A stretch of DNA of 64,000 bases from CAIWHR01 sp963823215 (GTDB lineage: Bacteria; Pseudomonadota; Gammaproteobacteria; Burkholderiales; Casimicrobiaceae), in the NCBI GenBank assembly GCA_963823215.1, contig CAWGKT010000001.1, positions 248,001 to 312,000 on the forward strand. The letters are read 5' to 3'. Of this stretch, positions 18,453 through 27,108 are shown one piece after another. Under the pieces are notes generated by a model. It saw only the letters and a list, made by a program, of their open reading frames with translations. It was not told where the DNA came from and ran no database searches. Every line of letters starts with the position of its first letter. The first letter of the stretch is position 1. A program made the position numbers and the translations under genes.

Positions 18453-19217
18453 CTACCCTTCGAGAGTCGCCTGCACCTGTTCGCTGGTCCGGCCGAACCG
18501 CCGCTCGCGCTGCCGGTACCATTCGATCGCACTGTTGAGCGCGACCGCGTCGAAGTCGGGCCACAGCATGTCGGTGAAATAGAGCTCGGTGTAGGCAAGC
18601 TGCCACAACAGGAAGTTGGAGATGCGCTGCTCGCCACCGGTGCGCACGAAGAGGTCCGGTTCGGGCGCATAGGCCATGGCCAGGAACGGCTCGAGCGCCT
18701 CCGGACGGAACTCCGCATCCTCGCGCGTCGCGACGGGGTGGAGCGCGAAGTATCGGCGCGCCGCCTGGGCGATGTCCCACCGCCCGCCGTAATTCGCCGC
18801 GATGGTCAACGTGAGCCGCGTGTTGGCGGCGGTCTGCCCCTCGCCGGCGGCCACAAGCTCGCGGATGCGCCGATCGAACACCGACGTGTCGCCCACCACT
18901 TTTAAACGGATTCCGTTCGCGTGGAGCTTCGCGACCTCCTGCTCCAGCGCACGCATGAAGAGCTCCATCAGAATCGAGACTTCGTCGGGCGGGCGCCGCC
19001 AGTTTTCACTGGAGAACGCGAACAGTGTCAGGAACTCGATGTCGAGTTCGATGCAGGCGAGGATGATGGCGCGCACCGCCTCGACGCCGCGCCGGTGGCC
19101 GGCGACCCGCGGCAGCATGCGCTGCTTCGCCCAGCGGCCATTGCCGTCCATGATGATCGCCACGTGGCGCGGAACGGCGGCCGCCGCGGGGATGTCGCGC
19201 GTGGAACTCGGAAACAT
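18453..19217 (-). CDS. uppS: Isoprenyl (undecaprenyl) diphosphate synthase
   Basis: 254 residues, cis-prenyltransferase. It elongates FPP with isopentenyl diphosphate to make the C55 lipid carrier for peptidoglycan and O-antigen. The catalytic motif HVAIIMDGNGRWAK (18-31) carries the essential aspartate, and RTGGEQRISNFLLWQLAYTEL is the conserved C-terminal substrate motif. It lies downstream of frr (53-bp gap) and is separated from cdsA by the repeat array. Confidence 0.95.
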   Translation of the reverse strand: MFPSSTRDIPAAAAVPRHVAIIMDGNGRWAKQRMLPRVAGHRRGVEAVRAIILACIELDIEFLTLFAFSSENWRRPPDEVSILMELFMRALEQEVAKLHANGIRLKVVGDTSVFDRRIRELVAAGEGQTAANTRLTLTIAANYGGRWDIAQAARRYFALHPVATREDAEFRPEALEPFLAMAYAPEPDLFVRTGGEQRISNFLLWQLAYTELYFTDMLWPDFDAVALNSAIEWYRQRERRFGRTSEQVQATLEG

Positions 19218-19270
19218 GCCGGATGGGCGGTGGGTCGAAAGACGTGTGGGTCAGGGCTGAGCAATATCGC

Positions 19271-19831
19271 TCAAACCGCCATCAGGTCGACTTCCTTGGC
19301 CGCGAGCACCTTGTCGATCTCCGCGATGTAACGGTCGGTGAGCTTCTGGACGTCAACCTGAGCGTGACGCTCGTCGTCCTCCGCTACCGCGTGGTCCTTG
19401 AGCAGCTTCTTGAGGTGGTCGTTCGCATCGCGGCGGATGTTGCGCACCGCGATACGGGCGTCTTCGGCTTCGTGCCGCACGACCTTGATCAGCTCCTTGC
19501 GGCGCTCCTCGGTGAGCGCCGGCATCGGCACCCGGATGATATCGCCGGACGTCGCCGGATTCAGGCCGAGGTCGGAGTCGCGGATCGCCTTCTCGATGAC
19601 GGGGATCATCTTCTTCTCCCACGGCTGCACCGTGATCGTGCGCGCGTCGGCGAGCGTGATGTTCGCGCACTGGGCGATCGGCATCGGCGTGCCGTAGTAG
19701 TCGACATGGAGGTGATCGAGCAGCCCGGTGTGCGCGCGGCCGGTGCGCACCTTGCCCAGGTCATGCTTCAGCGCGTCGACCGATTTCTGCATCTTCTGCT
19801 CGGCGGATTTCTTGATTTCGGCGATGATCAT
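19271..19831 (-). CDS. frr: Ribosome recycling factor
   Basis: 186 residues, usual length. With EF-G it splits post-termination ribosomes. The sequence shows the three-helix bundle with KVRTGRAHTGLLDHLHVDYYG and QPWEKKMIPVIEKAI in the beta domain. The start ATG (MIIAEIKKSAEQKM) follows GGGGGAACC; upstream in-frame residues do not match the family. Order pyrH-frr-uppS is standard. Confidence 0.96.
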   Translation of the reverse strand: MIIAEIKKSAEQKMQKSVDALKHDLGKVRTGRAHTGLLDHLHVDYYGTPMPIAQCANITLADARTITVQPWEKKMIPVIEKAIRDSDLGLNPATSGDIIRVPMPALTEERRKELIKVVRHEAEDARIAVRNIRRDANDHLKKLLKDHAVAEDDERHAQVDVQKLTDRYIAEIDKVLAAKEVDLMAV

Positions 19832-19916
19832 GGTTCCCCCGTAGTCGAATGTGGCGTCGAGCACGGCAGGCGCGTGCGGCCCGCGCAACCCGGACCGGAG
19901 CCATGCCGAACTCGGT

Positions 19917-20681
19917 CTAGCAATGCACGAGTGTTCCTTCTGCGCTTCCCAGCACCACGCGCTTCAGCGCCCCGGGAACGAAGATCGAGAACACCTTGAG
20001 CAGCATGTTCTGGTCCCGGCACAGAGCGAGCGCGGTCGCGTCCATCACCTTCAGATTTCTCACGATCGCTTCGTCGAAGGTGAGCTCGGCATAGCGCGTC
20101 GCGGTCGGGTCCGTCTTGGGGTCGGCGGTATAGACACCGTCGACCTTGGTGGCCTTCAACACGATGTCCACACCCATCTCCCGTCCGCGCAGCGCGGCGG
20201 CAGTGTCCGTCGTGAAAAACGGATTCCCGGTGCCGGCACCGAAGATGACGACCTTGCGCTCCTCGAGATGGCGCAGCGCGCGGCCGCGGATGTAGGGCTC
20301 CGCGACCTGGTCGATGCGCAGCGCGGACTGAACGCGCGACTCCACGCCGGCGCGCCGCAGCGCGTCCTGCAGCGCCAGCGCGTTCATCAACGTCGCCAGC
20401 ATGCCCATGTAGTCGGCGGTGGCCCGGTCCATCCCCGCAGCGCCCGGGGCAACACCGCGAAAGATGTTGCCGCCGCCGATCACGATGGCGACTTCGACGC
20501 CAAGCCGCGTGATCTCGGCGACCTCGGCGACGATGCGATCGATCACCTCGCGGTTGATCCCGTAGGAATCGTCCCCCATCAGGGCCTCGCCTGACAGCTT
20601 GAGCAGGATGCGTCGATACGCGGGCTCGGGCGCGGCAAGCGTGACAACGGGAACGGGAACGGCGGCTGGCTTGGCGTTCAT
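19917..20681 (-). CDS. pyrH: UMP kinase
   Basis: 254 residues. It phosphorylates UMP to UDP in pyrimidine nucleotide synthesis and belongs to the amino-acid-kinase fold. Motifs include RILLKLSGEALMG (24-36), IVIGGGNIFRG, and the GTGNPFFTTDTAAALR nucleotide segment. The first 20 or so residues before YRRILLKLSG are a short low-complexity leader, so a slightly later start is possible, though no other ATG is close. Confidence 0.96.
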   Translation of the reverse strand: MNAKPAAVPVPVVTLAAPEPAYRRILLKLSGEALMGDDSYGINREVIDRIVAEVAEITRLGVEVAIVIGGGNIFRGVAPGAAGMDRATADYMGMLATLMNALALQDALRRAGVESRVQSALRIDQVAEPYIRGRALRHLEERKVVIFGAGTGNPFFTTDTAAALRGREMGVDIVLKATKVDGVYTADPKTDPTATRYAELTFDEAIVRNLKVMDATALALCRDQNMLLKVFSIFVPGALKRVVLGSAEGTLVHC

Positions 20682-20730
20682 GGCGGCGAACTCCGTTCGG
20701 GTCGGGGCGGCAATGGCGGGGTCGGCTCGG

Positions 20731-21612
20731 CTACGCCTTGGTCATCGCAGCCACTTCAGCCGCGAAATCGTCCTTCTTCTTCTCGATGCCTTCGCCCACG
20801 ACAAAGAGAACGAAGTCGTTGACGGTTGCACCCTGCGCCTTGGCGAGCTGCCCGACGGTCTCCTTGCCGTCGCCCTTGACAAACGGCTGCGCCAGCAGCG
20901 TGACTTCGGCGAGAAATTTCGCGACGGCACCCTCCACCATCTTTTCGACGATGTTCGCGGGCTTTCCCGAATCGGCGGCGCGCGCAACGGCAATGGCCCG
21001 CTCCTTGGCCACCACATCGGCGGGCACCTGTTCCTGGCTCACGGCCATCGGCTTGCTCGCCGCCACGTGCATCGCCAGATCCTTGCCCAGCGTGTCCTGG
21101 CCGCCGGTGAGATCCACCAGCACGCCGATCCGGTTGCCGTGCACGTACGATGCCAGGCGACCCGCGGCGCTCTTCCGCGTGAATCGGCGAATCGACATGT
21201 TTTCGCCGATCTTCTGCACCAGCACTGCGCGGCGCGCCTCGATGGTCTCTCCCGACGCGAGCGGCTTCGCACCCAGCGCGGACAGATCGGGTGGACTCTC
21301 CCGCGCGACGATCTGCGCGACCTCGGCGGCGAACGCGCGGAAGTCGTCGTTCTTGGCGACGAAGTCGGTCTCGCAGTTCACTTCGACCATCGCCGCAGTC
21401 TTCGCGTCGGGCGCGACGTACAGCCCGATCACGCCTTCGGCCGCGATGCGGCCGGCAGCCTTGGACGCCTTCGCTCCACTCCGGATCCGCAACAGCTCCT
21501 CCGCCTTGGTGAGATCGCCTGCGGCCTCGGTCAGCGCCTTCTTGCACTCCATCATGCCCAGCCCCGTGCGCTGGCGCAGGTCCATCACCATGCTTGCGGC
21601 AATTTCCGCCAT
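20731..21612 (-). CDS. tsf: Elongation factor Ts
   Basis: 293 residues. It is the nucleotide exchange factor for EF-Tu. The N-terminal UBA-like segment contains TGLGMMECKKAL and the core contains the exchange motif CETDFVAKNDDF. The start ATG gives MAEIAASMVMDLRQRTG; the long open frame upstream belongs to a shadow frame of rpsB. It is 71 bp downstream of rpsB. Confidence 0.96.
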   Translation of the reverse strand: MAEIAASMVMDLRQRTGLGMMECKKALTEAAGDLTKAEELLRIRSGAKASKAAGRIAAEGVIGLYVAPDAKTAAMVEVNCETDFVAKNDDFRAFAAEVAQIVARESPPDLSALGAKPLASGETIEARRAVLVQKIGENMSIRRFTRKSAAGRLASYVHGNRIGVLVDLTGGQDTLGKDLAMHVAASKPMAVSQEQVPADVVAKERAIAVARAADSGKPANIVEKMVEGAVAKFLAEVTLLAQPFVKGDGKETVGQLAKAQGATVNDFVLFVVGEGIEKKKDDFAAEVAAMTKA

Positions 21613-21683
21613 GTCATCGCTCCAATGCGTTACCGGTCGTGCCCGTCGGGATCCGCGCCCGCGGGCGGGAGGGGATCGCTTGC

Positions 21684-22427
21684 CTATGCCGCCGCGTTGT
21701 CCGCCACCTCGACGAACTCCTCGCCCGCCGTCACGATCTCCTGGATGACGTCGCTGCGGCCTTCGACGATGGCGTCGGCCGCGCCGCGAGCGTACAGGCG
21801 GATCGCGCGACTCGAATCGTCGTTGCCGGGAATCACGTGCGCGATCCCGATCGGCGAATGGTTGGTGTCGACCACCGCGACAATCGGAATGCCGAGCTTC
21901 ATCGCTTCGGTGATCGCGATCTTGTGGTAACCGACGTCGATCACGAACAGCGCGTCGGGAAGGCCGTTCAGGTCCTTGATCCCGCCGAGGCTCTTGGTGA
22001 GCTTGTCCAGTTCGCGCTGCAGCGTCAGCGCTTCGCGCTTGTTCATCTTCTCGAACGTGCCGTCCTGCGCCATCTGCTCGAGATCCTTCAGCCGCTTGGT
22101 GGATGCCTTGACCGTCTTGAAATTGGTCAGCATGCCGCCGAGCCAGCGGGCGTCGACATATGGCATCGCGCAACGGCGTGCCTCCTCGGCGATGATGTCG
22201 CGCGCCTGGCGCTTGGTGCCCACGAACAGGATCGTTCCCTTGTTCGCGGCCAGTTGACGGATGAACTTCATCGCGTCCTGATAGAGCTGCATCGTCTTCT
22301 CGAGATTGACGATGTGGATCTTGTTGCGCTGGCCGAAGATGTACTCGGCCATCTTCGGATTCCAGTAACGCGTCTGGTGGCCGAAGTGGACCCCGGCTTC
22401 CAGCATTTGGCGCATCGTGACGGACAT
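21684..22427 (-). CDS. rpsB: 30S ribosomal protein S2
   Basis: 247 residues. Matches S2 throughout: MRQMLEAGVHFGHQTRYWNPKM at the start, FVGTKRQARDIIAEEA and the RWLGGMLTNFKT segment. Two in-frame ATGs lie 6 bp apart; the second (MSVTMRQML) sits 7 nt after GGAG and is chosen. It is the first gene of the long minus-strand series that runs to rnhB. Confidence 0.97.
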   Translation of the reverse strand: MSVTMRQMLEAGVHFGHQTRYWNPKMAEYIFGQRNKIHIVNLEKTMQLYQDAMKFIRQLAANKGTILFVGTKRQARDIIAEEARRCAMPYVDARWLGGMLTNFKTVKASTKRLKDLEQMAQDGTFEKMNKREALTLQRELDKLTKSLGGIKDLNGLPDALFVIDVGYHKIAITEAMKLGIPIVAVVDTNHSPIGIAHVIPGNDDSSRAIRLYARGAADAIVEGRSDVIQEIVTAGEEFVEVADNAAA

Positions 22428-22689
22428 TCCCATACTCCTTTCAGGGTTGGACCACGACCCGCCGTTGGCTCGAACCCTCCGGCGGTTGTCAGCCGGCTCG
22501 GGTTCGGGCACCCTGAGGTGCGCGGGTCTGCGAATTTGCCCGAGGCAGCCGCCGTTTCCGCACAGGGCGGAAAAGAAATCGGCTGATCGAGCTAACATTC
22601 GATTTTAGCACGGAAGAGTCCTTGCAGGCGAAGCTCACGGTCGCCGCACCGATGGATTCCGGTCCCTTACATACGCTGCCACCCCTGAC

Positions 22690-23709
22690 ATGACGTACGC
22701 CCCATCCCTGCCGTCCCACCCGGACGAATCCGCCCGCCTTGCTGCCCGCGACAGCTCGGTCGTGTGCGACCTCGCGCCGCTTCGCGTTCTCGCCATGGGA
22801 GGCGCCGATGCCGAAACGTTCCTGCAGGGCCAACTCTCCTGCGATGTCAAGGGCCTGACTCCCGGAACGTGCCGGTACGGTAGCTTCAATTCGCCCAAAG
22901 GCAGGATGCTGGCCAATTTCGTCCTCTGGCGGAGCCCTGCTGGCGGCGACCGCTTCGAGATGCTGCTTCCGGAGGACGTTGCCGAACCCGTCGCCAAGCG
23001 ACTGCGCATGTACGTCTTGCGCTCCAAAGTAGTGCTGACCGACGTTTCGGCCGACACGCGGCGTTTCGGTGTCGGCGGTCCCGCCGCGACGACGGCGCTG
23101 GTCGCGGGGTTCGGAGCAGCCCCAGCGGCGCACGAAGCGATGCAGATCGGACAGGCAACGGTCCTCGGGCTCCCGGGCCCCCGGTTCGTGGTGCTGGCGG
23201 TGGCGGGCGAGGCAGATGCCGTGCAGGCGCGGTTCGCCGGTCACGCGACCGCGGCCGAATTCGGCGTCTGGCAATGGCTCACCATCCGCGCCGGCGTGCC
23301 GATCATCACCGCGGCGACGCAGGACGCGTTCGTGGCACAGGCGGCGAACTGGGACGTCTTGGGCGGCGTCGATTTCAAGAAAGGCTGCTACACCGGGCAG
23401 GAGATCATCGCCCGGACGCATTACCTCGGCCGGCTCAAGGAACGTACGTTCCTCTTCCACGCGGAGGTGCCGCACGTCGCGCCGGGGGACAGGATCTTCA
23501 GTGCGGTCTTCGAGGCCCAGCCCTGCGGCACCGTCGTCAATGCCGCGCGCGCTCCCGGGGGCGGATTCGATCTGCTGGCGGTGCTGCAGACCAAGGCACA
23601 GGAACGCGGCGATGCTCGCCTTCGCGCGCCCGACGGCCCGCCGCTCGTCTCGCATCCTCTCCCGTACTCCATCCCTGCCGCGACGGTGCCGCGCGGGCGC
23701 CAGTCCTGA
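22690..23709 (+). CDS. ygfZ: Folate-binding protein YgfZ (CAF17-like)
   Basis: 339 residues, related to the GcvT aminomethyltransferase. YgfZ proteins help mature or repair certain Fe-S enzymes using tetrahydrofolate. The family motif K-G-C-Y-x-G-Q-E is present (FKKGCYTGQEIIARTHYLG), including the functional cysteine. It diverges from rpsB with 262 bp between. The NRDE gene follows 10 bp downstream. Confidence 0.93.
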   Translation: MTYAPSLPSHPDESARLAARDSSVVCDLAPLRVLAMGGADAETFLQGQLSCDVKGLTPGTCRYGSFNSPKGRMLANFVLWRSPAGGDRFEMLLPEDVAEPVAKRLRMYVLRSKVVLTDVSADTRRFGVGGPAATTALVAGFGAAPAAHEAMQIGQATVLGLPGPRFVVLAVAGEADAVQARFAGHATAAEFGVWQWLTIRAGVPIITAATQDAFVAQAANWDVLGGVDFKKGCYTGQEIIARTHYLGRLKERTFLFHAEVPHVAPGDRIFSAVFEAQPCGTVVNAARAPGGGFDLLAVLQTKAQERGDARLRAPDGPPLVSHPLPYSIPAATVPRGRQS

Positions 23710-23719
23710 TTCGCGCGAC

Positions 23720-24514
23720 ATGTGTATCGCGCTGATCGCCTTCGGCGTGCACCCGAAGTTCCGGGTCGTCATCGCCGCGAATCGTGACGAGTACCACGCC
23801 CGACCCGCCGCGCCCGCGACTTGGTGGGACACCGGCATTCTCGCCGGGCGCGACCTCAAGGAAGGGGGCACCTGGCTCGGCGTCGATCGGCGCGGACGCT
23901 TCGCCCTGCTCACCAACGTGCGCGAGCCTTCGCGGCACGATCCCGGCGCGCCCTCGCGCGGTACCCTGGTACCGCGGCTTCTTGGCTCGGACGCAGCGCC
24001 ATCGGTTGCACTGCCGGAACTCGTCGCCGCCGGCAGCCGCCACAACGGCTTCAATCTGGTTGCAGGCGATGCGTCCGAACTGCTCTGGGGCTCGAATCGC
24101 GCATCGCTACCGCCGTCGCTCGCGCCGGGTATCTACGGCGTGTCCAACCACCTGCTCGATACGGCGTGGCCGAAGGTCGGGCGCACCAAGACCGCGTTCG
24201 CGCGCTGCTGCGCTACCCCCGGGGCGACCGACGACCCCGCGCCCCTCTTCGCGCTGTTGCGCGATACCGAGCGCGCACCCGACGAAGCGCTCCCGGCGAC
24301 CGGCGTTCCCCTCGAGTGGGAGCGGTTGCTGTCGGCGCCGTTCATCGTCAGCCCGACCTACGGCACGCGCTGCTCGACCGTCGTCACCATCGATAACGAC
24401 GGGAACGTGCGTTTCGTCGAGCGCGGTTTCGATCCGGCGGGCAACGCCACCGGCGAAGTCGACTACCGATTCACGCTATCGGCGGCGAACGGCTCACGGG
24501 GGCGGGGACCGTAG
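23720..24514 (+). CDS. NRDE family protein (TANGO2-like)
   Basis: 264 residues. It begins MCIALIAF with the invariant Cys2, and the family signature NRDE is at 21-24 (IAANRDEYHARP). The family has an Ntn-hydrolase-like fold; bacterial members lack a settled function, and the human homologue TANGO2 is linked to lipid and haem metabolism. It is probably co-transcribed with ygfZ. Its last 52 bp overlap the 3' end of the convergent ldcA gene. Confidence 0.88.
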   Translation: MCIALIAFGVHPKFRVVIAANRDEYHARPAAPATWWDTGILAGRDLKEGGTWLGVDRRGRFALLTNVREPSRHDPGAPSRGTLVPRLLGSDAAPSVALPELVAAGSRHNGFNLVAGDASELLWGSNRASLPPSLAPGIYGVSNHLLDTAWPKVGRTKTAFARCCATPGATDDPAPLFALLRDTERAPDEALPATGVPLEWERLLSAPFIVSPTYGTRCSTVVTIDNDGNVRFVERGFDPAGNATGEVDYRFTLSAANGSRGRGP

Positions 24515-25398
24515 TCGCTGAAGGCGAGCTGCGTCCGGCCGTCGCGCATGGTCAGCGCGCAATGCCCGCCCACCGGCAGCGTTAATTTTTCGGGGACATG
24601 CCCAAACGGCAGGCCCGTGTAGATGTGTACGCCGAGCCTGGCGCGAAAATGGTCGACCATCGCAGCCGCGTCGTAGCCATTGTCGTTCGGACCGAGATCG
24701 TAGCCGTTGAAGACGCCGAGAAGCACCGCGCGCTGGCGCGCCAGAATGCCCGCGAAGTGGAGCTGGTAGAGCATCCGCTCGATCCGGTAGGGATGTTCGC
24801 CGATGTCCTCGAGGAACAGAATGCCGTGGTCCACGCACGGCAGATGCGGCGTACCGGCGAGATGTGCCACCATGGCAAGATTGCCACCCCAGAGCGTGCC
24901 CTCGCCTTCAAAGTCGGGACCGTCGAGCGCGCACTCCACCACGTAACGGTCGCCGCCGAGCACGCCCCAGCAATGGTCGAGCGTGAACGCCGACGGCGTC
25001 GCAGCGCCAAAATCGGTCGCCATGGGACCAGCGAACGTCGGCATCCCGGCCTGCGCCAGCGCGGCGAGCTGGAACGCCGTGAAATCGCTGTGCCCGAGCC
25101 AACGCTTGCCCTTTGCGGCAATGCCGGGAAAGTCGATGCGCTCGAGAAGGCGCGACCAGCCATAGCCGCCGCGCGCGGCGATGGCGATCTCGATCCGGGG
25201 ATCGTCCGCCATTCGGCCGATCGCCGCGAGCCGCTCGTCGTCCGGGGCAGAGAATCGCTCCCAGCGGGTTGCGCAGGTGGCGTCGACAATTACGCGGTGT
25301 CCAAGGGCCGACAGCCGGGCCACGGCGCGCTCCAGCGCAGCCGGGTTCGTGACGAAGCCCGCGGGAGCATAGAAACCGATGCCGTATCCGTTTTTCAT
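24463..25398 (-). CDS. ldcA: Muramoyltetrapeptide LD-carboxypeptidase
   Basis: 311 residues, peptidase family S66. It removes the terminal D-alanine from muramoyl tetrapeptides during cytoplasmic peptidoglycan recycling. The nucleophile S104 sits in GHSDFTAFQ, and the Glu/His partners are in the LEDIGEHPYR and FGHVPEKLTLPVG segments. There is no signal peptide, as expected for a cytoplasmic enzyme. It starts 13 bp after tadA ends on the same strand. Confidence 0.92.
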   Translation of the reverse strand: MKNGYGIGFYAPAGFVTNPAALERAVARLSALGHRVIVDATCATRWERFSAPDDERLAAIGRMADDPRIEIAIAARGGYGWSRLLERIDFPGIAAKGKRWLGHSDFTAFQLAALAQAGMPTFAGPMATDFGAATPSAFTLDHCWGVLGGDRYVVECALDGPDFEGEGTLWGGNLAMVAHLAGTPHLPCVDHGILFLEDIGEHPYRIERMLYQLHFAGILARQRAVLLGVFNGYDLGPNDNGYDAAAMVDHFRARLGVHIYTGLPFGHVPEKLTLPVGGHCALTMRDGRTQLAFSDYGPRPREPFAADSVNR

Positions 25399-25411
25399 TG
25401 CGGTCGCCCCG

Positions 25412-25897
25412 TCATCGTCGCGCGTCGAAGAACCGGGTCAGCAGTGCCCCGCATTCGTCGGCCGCCACGCCTGCCGTCACCGTGGCATGGTGATTGAGGC
25501 GGGGCTCGCCGAAGAGATCGACCACCGACCCGCAGGCGCCGGTTTTCGGATCGCGTGCCCCGAACACCACGCGACTGATCCGCGCATGCAGGATTGCGCC
25601 GGCGCACATCGCGCACGGCTCAATTGTCACGTAGAGATCGCATCCGGGCAGCCGGTAGTTGCCGAGGGCAAGCCCGGCCTCGCGCAGCGCCGCGATCTCG
25701 GCGTGCGCGGTCGGATCGTTTCCTGCGATCGGGGCGTTGCCGCCGCGGCCGATGATCGCGCCATCTTTGACGACGACCGCACCCACGGGCACCTCGCCAC
25801 GGGCACCGGCGCCCCGCGCCAGCGCCAGCGCCTCGGCCATCCAGCTGACATCGGGCCGGGGATTGCCCGTCATTCGCACTCGATCAGCAACGGCCAT
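25412..25897 (-). CDS. tadA: tRNA adenosine(34) deaminase
   Basis: 161 residues. It converts wobble adenosine to inosine in tRNA-Arg(ACG). The zinc and catalytic motif HAE is in PTAHAEIAAL and the two zinc cysteines are in EPCAMCAGA. The first eight residues before MTGNPRPDVSW are poorly conserved, so a start at 25873 is also possible. Co-transcription with ldcA is likely. Confidence 0.93.
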   Translation of the reverse strand: MAVADRVRMTGNPRPDVSWMAEALALARGAGARGEVPVGAVVVKDGAIIGRGGNAPIAGNDPTAHAEIAALREAGLALGNYRLPGCDLYVTIEPCAMCAGAILHARISRVVFGARDPKTGACGSVVDLFGEPRLNHHATVTAGVAADECGALLTRFFDARR

Positions 25898-25976
25898 TGC
25901 CGGCGGTTGTCACGTCTCGGACCTTCTCCGGCACACTGCATTTCAGTCTTGCCCGGCGCAATCGATCTCCACCCGT

Positions 25977-26888
25977 TCACCCACGCGACCCCCTAAACAG
26001 CTCCTGGCTTGCCGCCGTGCTGATGGCGACCACCGCAGGGTGGGTGAGGCGGCGCTCCACCGAAATGGCGTAGAACTGCTCTGTCACCGCCTCAGTTTGC
26101 CCTATGACTTCCACGCCATATTGCTGGCATATTACCTCGGCGGCCGCGGACGGGACGGCGAAGATGCCGATACCAAGCTTGCCGAACGCCTTCATCAAGG
26201 CGCTGTCATCGAATTCACCGACGATTCGCGGACGAATCCCAAGCTGTTCGAACCACTCTAGCAGGCGTGGCCGCAATGCCGCATCGTCTCCCGGCAGCAG
26301 CAGCGGTGCGCGGTCCAGGCAATTCGGGAACGGGTCATTGTACTTTCGCGCCAGTTTCCTCGTGGCAAGGAACGTAAGACCGCATTGTCCGAGAAGGTGA
26401 CCGAATCCCTTGATGCCCACAGTGGCGGGTATGGGCCTGTCGGCAATCACGATATCCACGCGTTGGACCGCTAAGTCCTGGAGAAGGCTAACGAGCTTTC
26501 CTTCCCGGCACACGATGCGCGGCGGCTCCGGCAGGCGCAGCGCCGGTTCCAGCAGCTGGCACGCCACGTTCTTCTGTACGGCGTCAGAAATCCCCACCCT
26601 GAATTGCGCCGTCCGCCCCCCGGTGGGATCGTGCAAAACGCCTTCCAGCTCGTCGCCCAAGGTGAAGATCTCGTCAGCGTAGCTCAATACCATTCGCCCA
26701 GCGTCGGTAAGGTCGAAGCGGCGGCCGATGCGGGAAAACAGCTTGTAGCCCAATACGTCCTCGAACACGCTGATCTGTCCGCTGATCGTCTGTGGAGTCA
26801 GATGCAGGCGCTCGCTGGCGCGGGCGATGCCGCCCGCCTTCGCGACCACCCAGAAATAGTGCAGATGCTTGTAGTTCAGTGCGGCCAT
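25977..26888 (-). CDS. NhaR-like LysR-type transcriptional regulator
   Basis: 303 residues; E. coli NhaR has 301. The start MAALNYKHLHYFW mirrors the NhaR start, followed by a winged helix-turn-helix (LTPQTISGQISVFEDVLGYKLFSR) and a LysR effector domain. NhaR activates the Na+/H+ antiporter gene nhaA on sodium stress. Here the gene diverges from a universal stress gene and a P-type ATPase, not from nhaA. Regulation of those genes is an inference from position. An ATG 12 bp further upstream is also in frame. Confidence 0.85.
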   Translation of the reverse strand: MAALNYKHLHYFWVVAKAGGIARASERLHLTPQTISGQISVFEDVLGYKLFSRIGRRFDLTDAGRMVLSYADEIFTLGDELEGVLHDPTGGRTAQFRVGISDAVQKNVACQLLEPALRLPEPPRIVCREGKLVSLLQDLAVQRVDIVIADRPIPATVGIKGFGHLLGQCGLTFLATRKLARKYNDPFPNCLDRAPLLLPGDDAALRPRLLEWFEQLGIRPRIVGEFDDSALMKAFGKLGIGIFAVPSAAAEVICQQYGVEVIGQTEAVTEQFYAISVERRLTHPAVVAISTAASQELFRGSRG

Positions 26889-26940
26889 TGGGCGAACCAT
26901 CTTCGCATTTCTCGAATTTATTCTATGCGATCTGGTGCCG

Positions 26941-27028
26941 TGATATCAATGGATATATCGAACTTCATTCGATTTTCTCGAACTCGTTTTACGAGTTTTA
27001 CGAACATCTTGGATGTTTAATTCGAATT
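26941..27028. promoter_or_regulatory. Palindrome-rich AT-rich divergent control region
   Basis: Between the LysR gene and usp lie five perfect inverted repeats in under 90 bp: TGATATCA (26941-26948), TCGAA-N5-TTCGA (26958-26972), AACTCG-N5-CGAGTT (26981-26997), AACATC-N3-GATGTT (27003-27017) and AATTCGAATT (27019-27028). The surrounding DNA is far more AT-rich than its neighbours. Dyads of this kind fit LysR-type operators, but the NhaR-like protein as binder is inferred. Confidence 0.5.
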
Positions 27029-27108
27029 GCCGAAGCGACCCCATGGGCCCTATCTTGTTTTGGTGTTGAACGGTTGCTCCCACGCATCGCGCTCGAGGAG
27101 ATCACACC

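Noticed and set aside
26900..27108. Insertion-sequence ends at the AT-rich region
   Set aside because: The dyads are short, nested and not paired across a transposase gene; no target duplication is seen.
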